Shown here: positions 13,368-13,555 of the stretch, piece after piece
Numbering within the stretch: position 1 is the first letter of the stretch
How the letters are laid out: each line of letters starts with the position of its first letter
Source: Caulobacteraceae bacterium
GTDB lineage: Bacteria > Pseudomonadota > Alphaproteobacteria > Caulobacterales > Caulobacteraceae
Direction of reading: 5' to 3'
DNA: 13,555 bases
NCBI GenBank assembly: GCA_030151985.1
Contig: JASLDZ010000327.1
Span: 1 to 13,555, forward strand
Position numbers and translations under genes: made by a program
Notes under the pieces: model-generated
What the model was told of the DNA's origin: nothing
The model's input: the letters and a program-made list of their open reading frames with translations, nothing else
The model's database searches: none

Positions 13368-13555
13368 ATGCTCTCCTCGCTCTTCGGCGTCATCTCCAAC
13401 GACATCGCCATCGACCTCGGCACGGCCAACTGCCTGATCTACATGAAGGGCAAGGGGATCGTGCTGAACGAGCCGAGCGTCGTGGCGCTGCGCAACGTCG
13501 GCGGGCGCAAGGTGGTGCACGCGGTGGGGATCGAGGCCAAGCAGATGCTGGGCCG
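13368..13555 (+). CDS. mreB: rod-shape-determining protein MreB (N-terminal 62 residues, cut by window)
   Basis: Actin-like ATPase that polymerises under the inner membrane and guides elongation-mode peptidoglycan synthesis. The visible part reads MLSSLFGVISNDIAIDLG, then TANCLIYMKGKGIVLNEPS and VVALRNVGGRKVVHAVGIEA, ending KQMLGR. This is essentially the Caulobacter-type MreB N-terminus: membrane-binding start, phosphate-1 loop DLGTAN at 16-21, and conserved NEPSVVA. AAAGG lies 6 bases before the ATG. The residue after DLGTAN is C22, where MreB normally has threonine. The gene runs off the window and is normally followed by mreC, which cannot be checked here. Confidence 0.97.
   Translation, partial: MLSSLFGVISNDIAIDLGTANCLIYMKGKGIVLNEPSVVALRNVGGRKVVHAVGIEAKQMLG

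Noticed and set aside
1..13555. Mobile elements, CRISPR arrays, toxin-antitoxin or defence systems
   Set aside because: No transposase, integrase, repeat array or nuclease motif was seen; composition looks even across the window.

Overview
The window is high-GC chromosomal DNA of an alphaproteobacterium, most likely a member of the Caulobacterales (Caulobacter, Phenylobacterium or Brevundimonas type). The strongest evidence is a full-length GcrA cell-cycle regulator whose upstream region carries GANTC (CcrM-type) sites and a consensus DnaA box. A Caulobacter-like MreB N-terminus and an argD-argF pair next to gcrA fit the same lineage. I see no phage, transposon, CRISPR, integrase, tRNA or rRNA. 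The gene content is ordinary core chromosome; the unexplained structure is mainly in the intergenic DNA.

Layout. 1-1400 (minus strand): rlmN, cut by the window edge, preceded by a small unrecognised gene. 1476-3728 (minus): argD followed by argF with a 4-base GTGA overlap, ending in hairpins and preceded by a candidate promoter with a palindrome and a leader hairpin. 3832-4701 (minus): a YadH-like ABC-2 permease with no ATPase gene beside it. 4702-4965: the divergent permease/gcrA regulatory region. 4966-5469 (plus): gcrA. 5492-6418 (minus): a membrane-anchored YpfJ-type zinc metallopeptidase, convergent with gcrA across an 11-bp hairpin. 6529-10849 (plus): an apparent three-gene operon of soluble epoxide hydrolase, proline iminopeptidase and an exported GH92 alpha-mannosidase. 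10846-11514 (minus): a DUF2076 protein whose stop codon overlaps that of the GH92 gene. 11638-13151 (plus): a TVP38/DedA-like membrane protein overlapping a membrane-anchored SAM methyltransferase. 13368-13555 (plus): the start of mreB.

How the genes work together. ArgD and ArgF catalyse the acetylornithine aminotransferase and ornithine carbamoyltransferase steps of arginine synthesis and are translationally coupled. GcrA works with the adenine methyltransferase CcrM to control cell-cycle promoters. In Caulobacter its own gene is activated by DnaA and repressed by CtrA, and candidate sites for both are visible here. MreB organises the elongating cell wall. The hydrolase/peptidase/mannosidase operon looks like scavenging of peptides and mannose-containing glycans, but that is inference.

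The best candidate for something undescribed is the gcrA upstream region. A perfect DnaA box spans the middle of an 8+8-bp inverted repeat whose arms each carry a GANTC methylation site. In addition, an 18-bp sequence (16 identities, including an exact 12-mer resembling an NrdR box) is repeated 105 bp apart, each copy running into a DnaA-like box.
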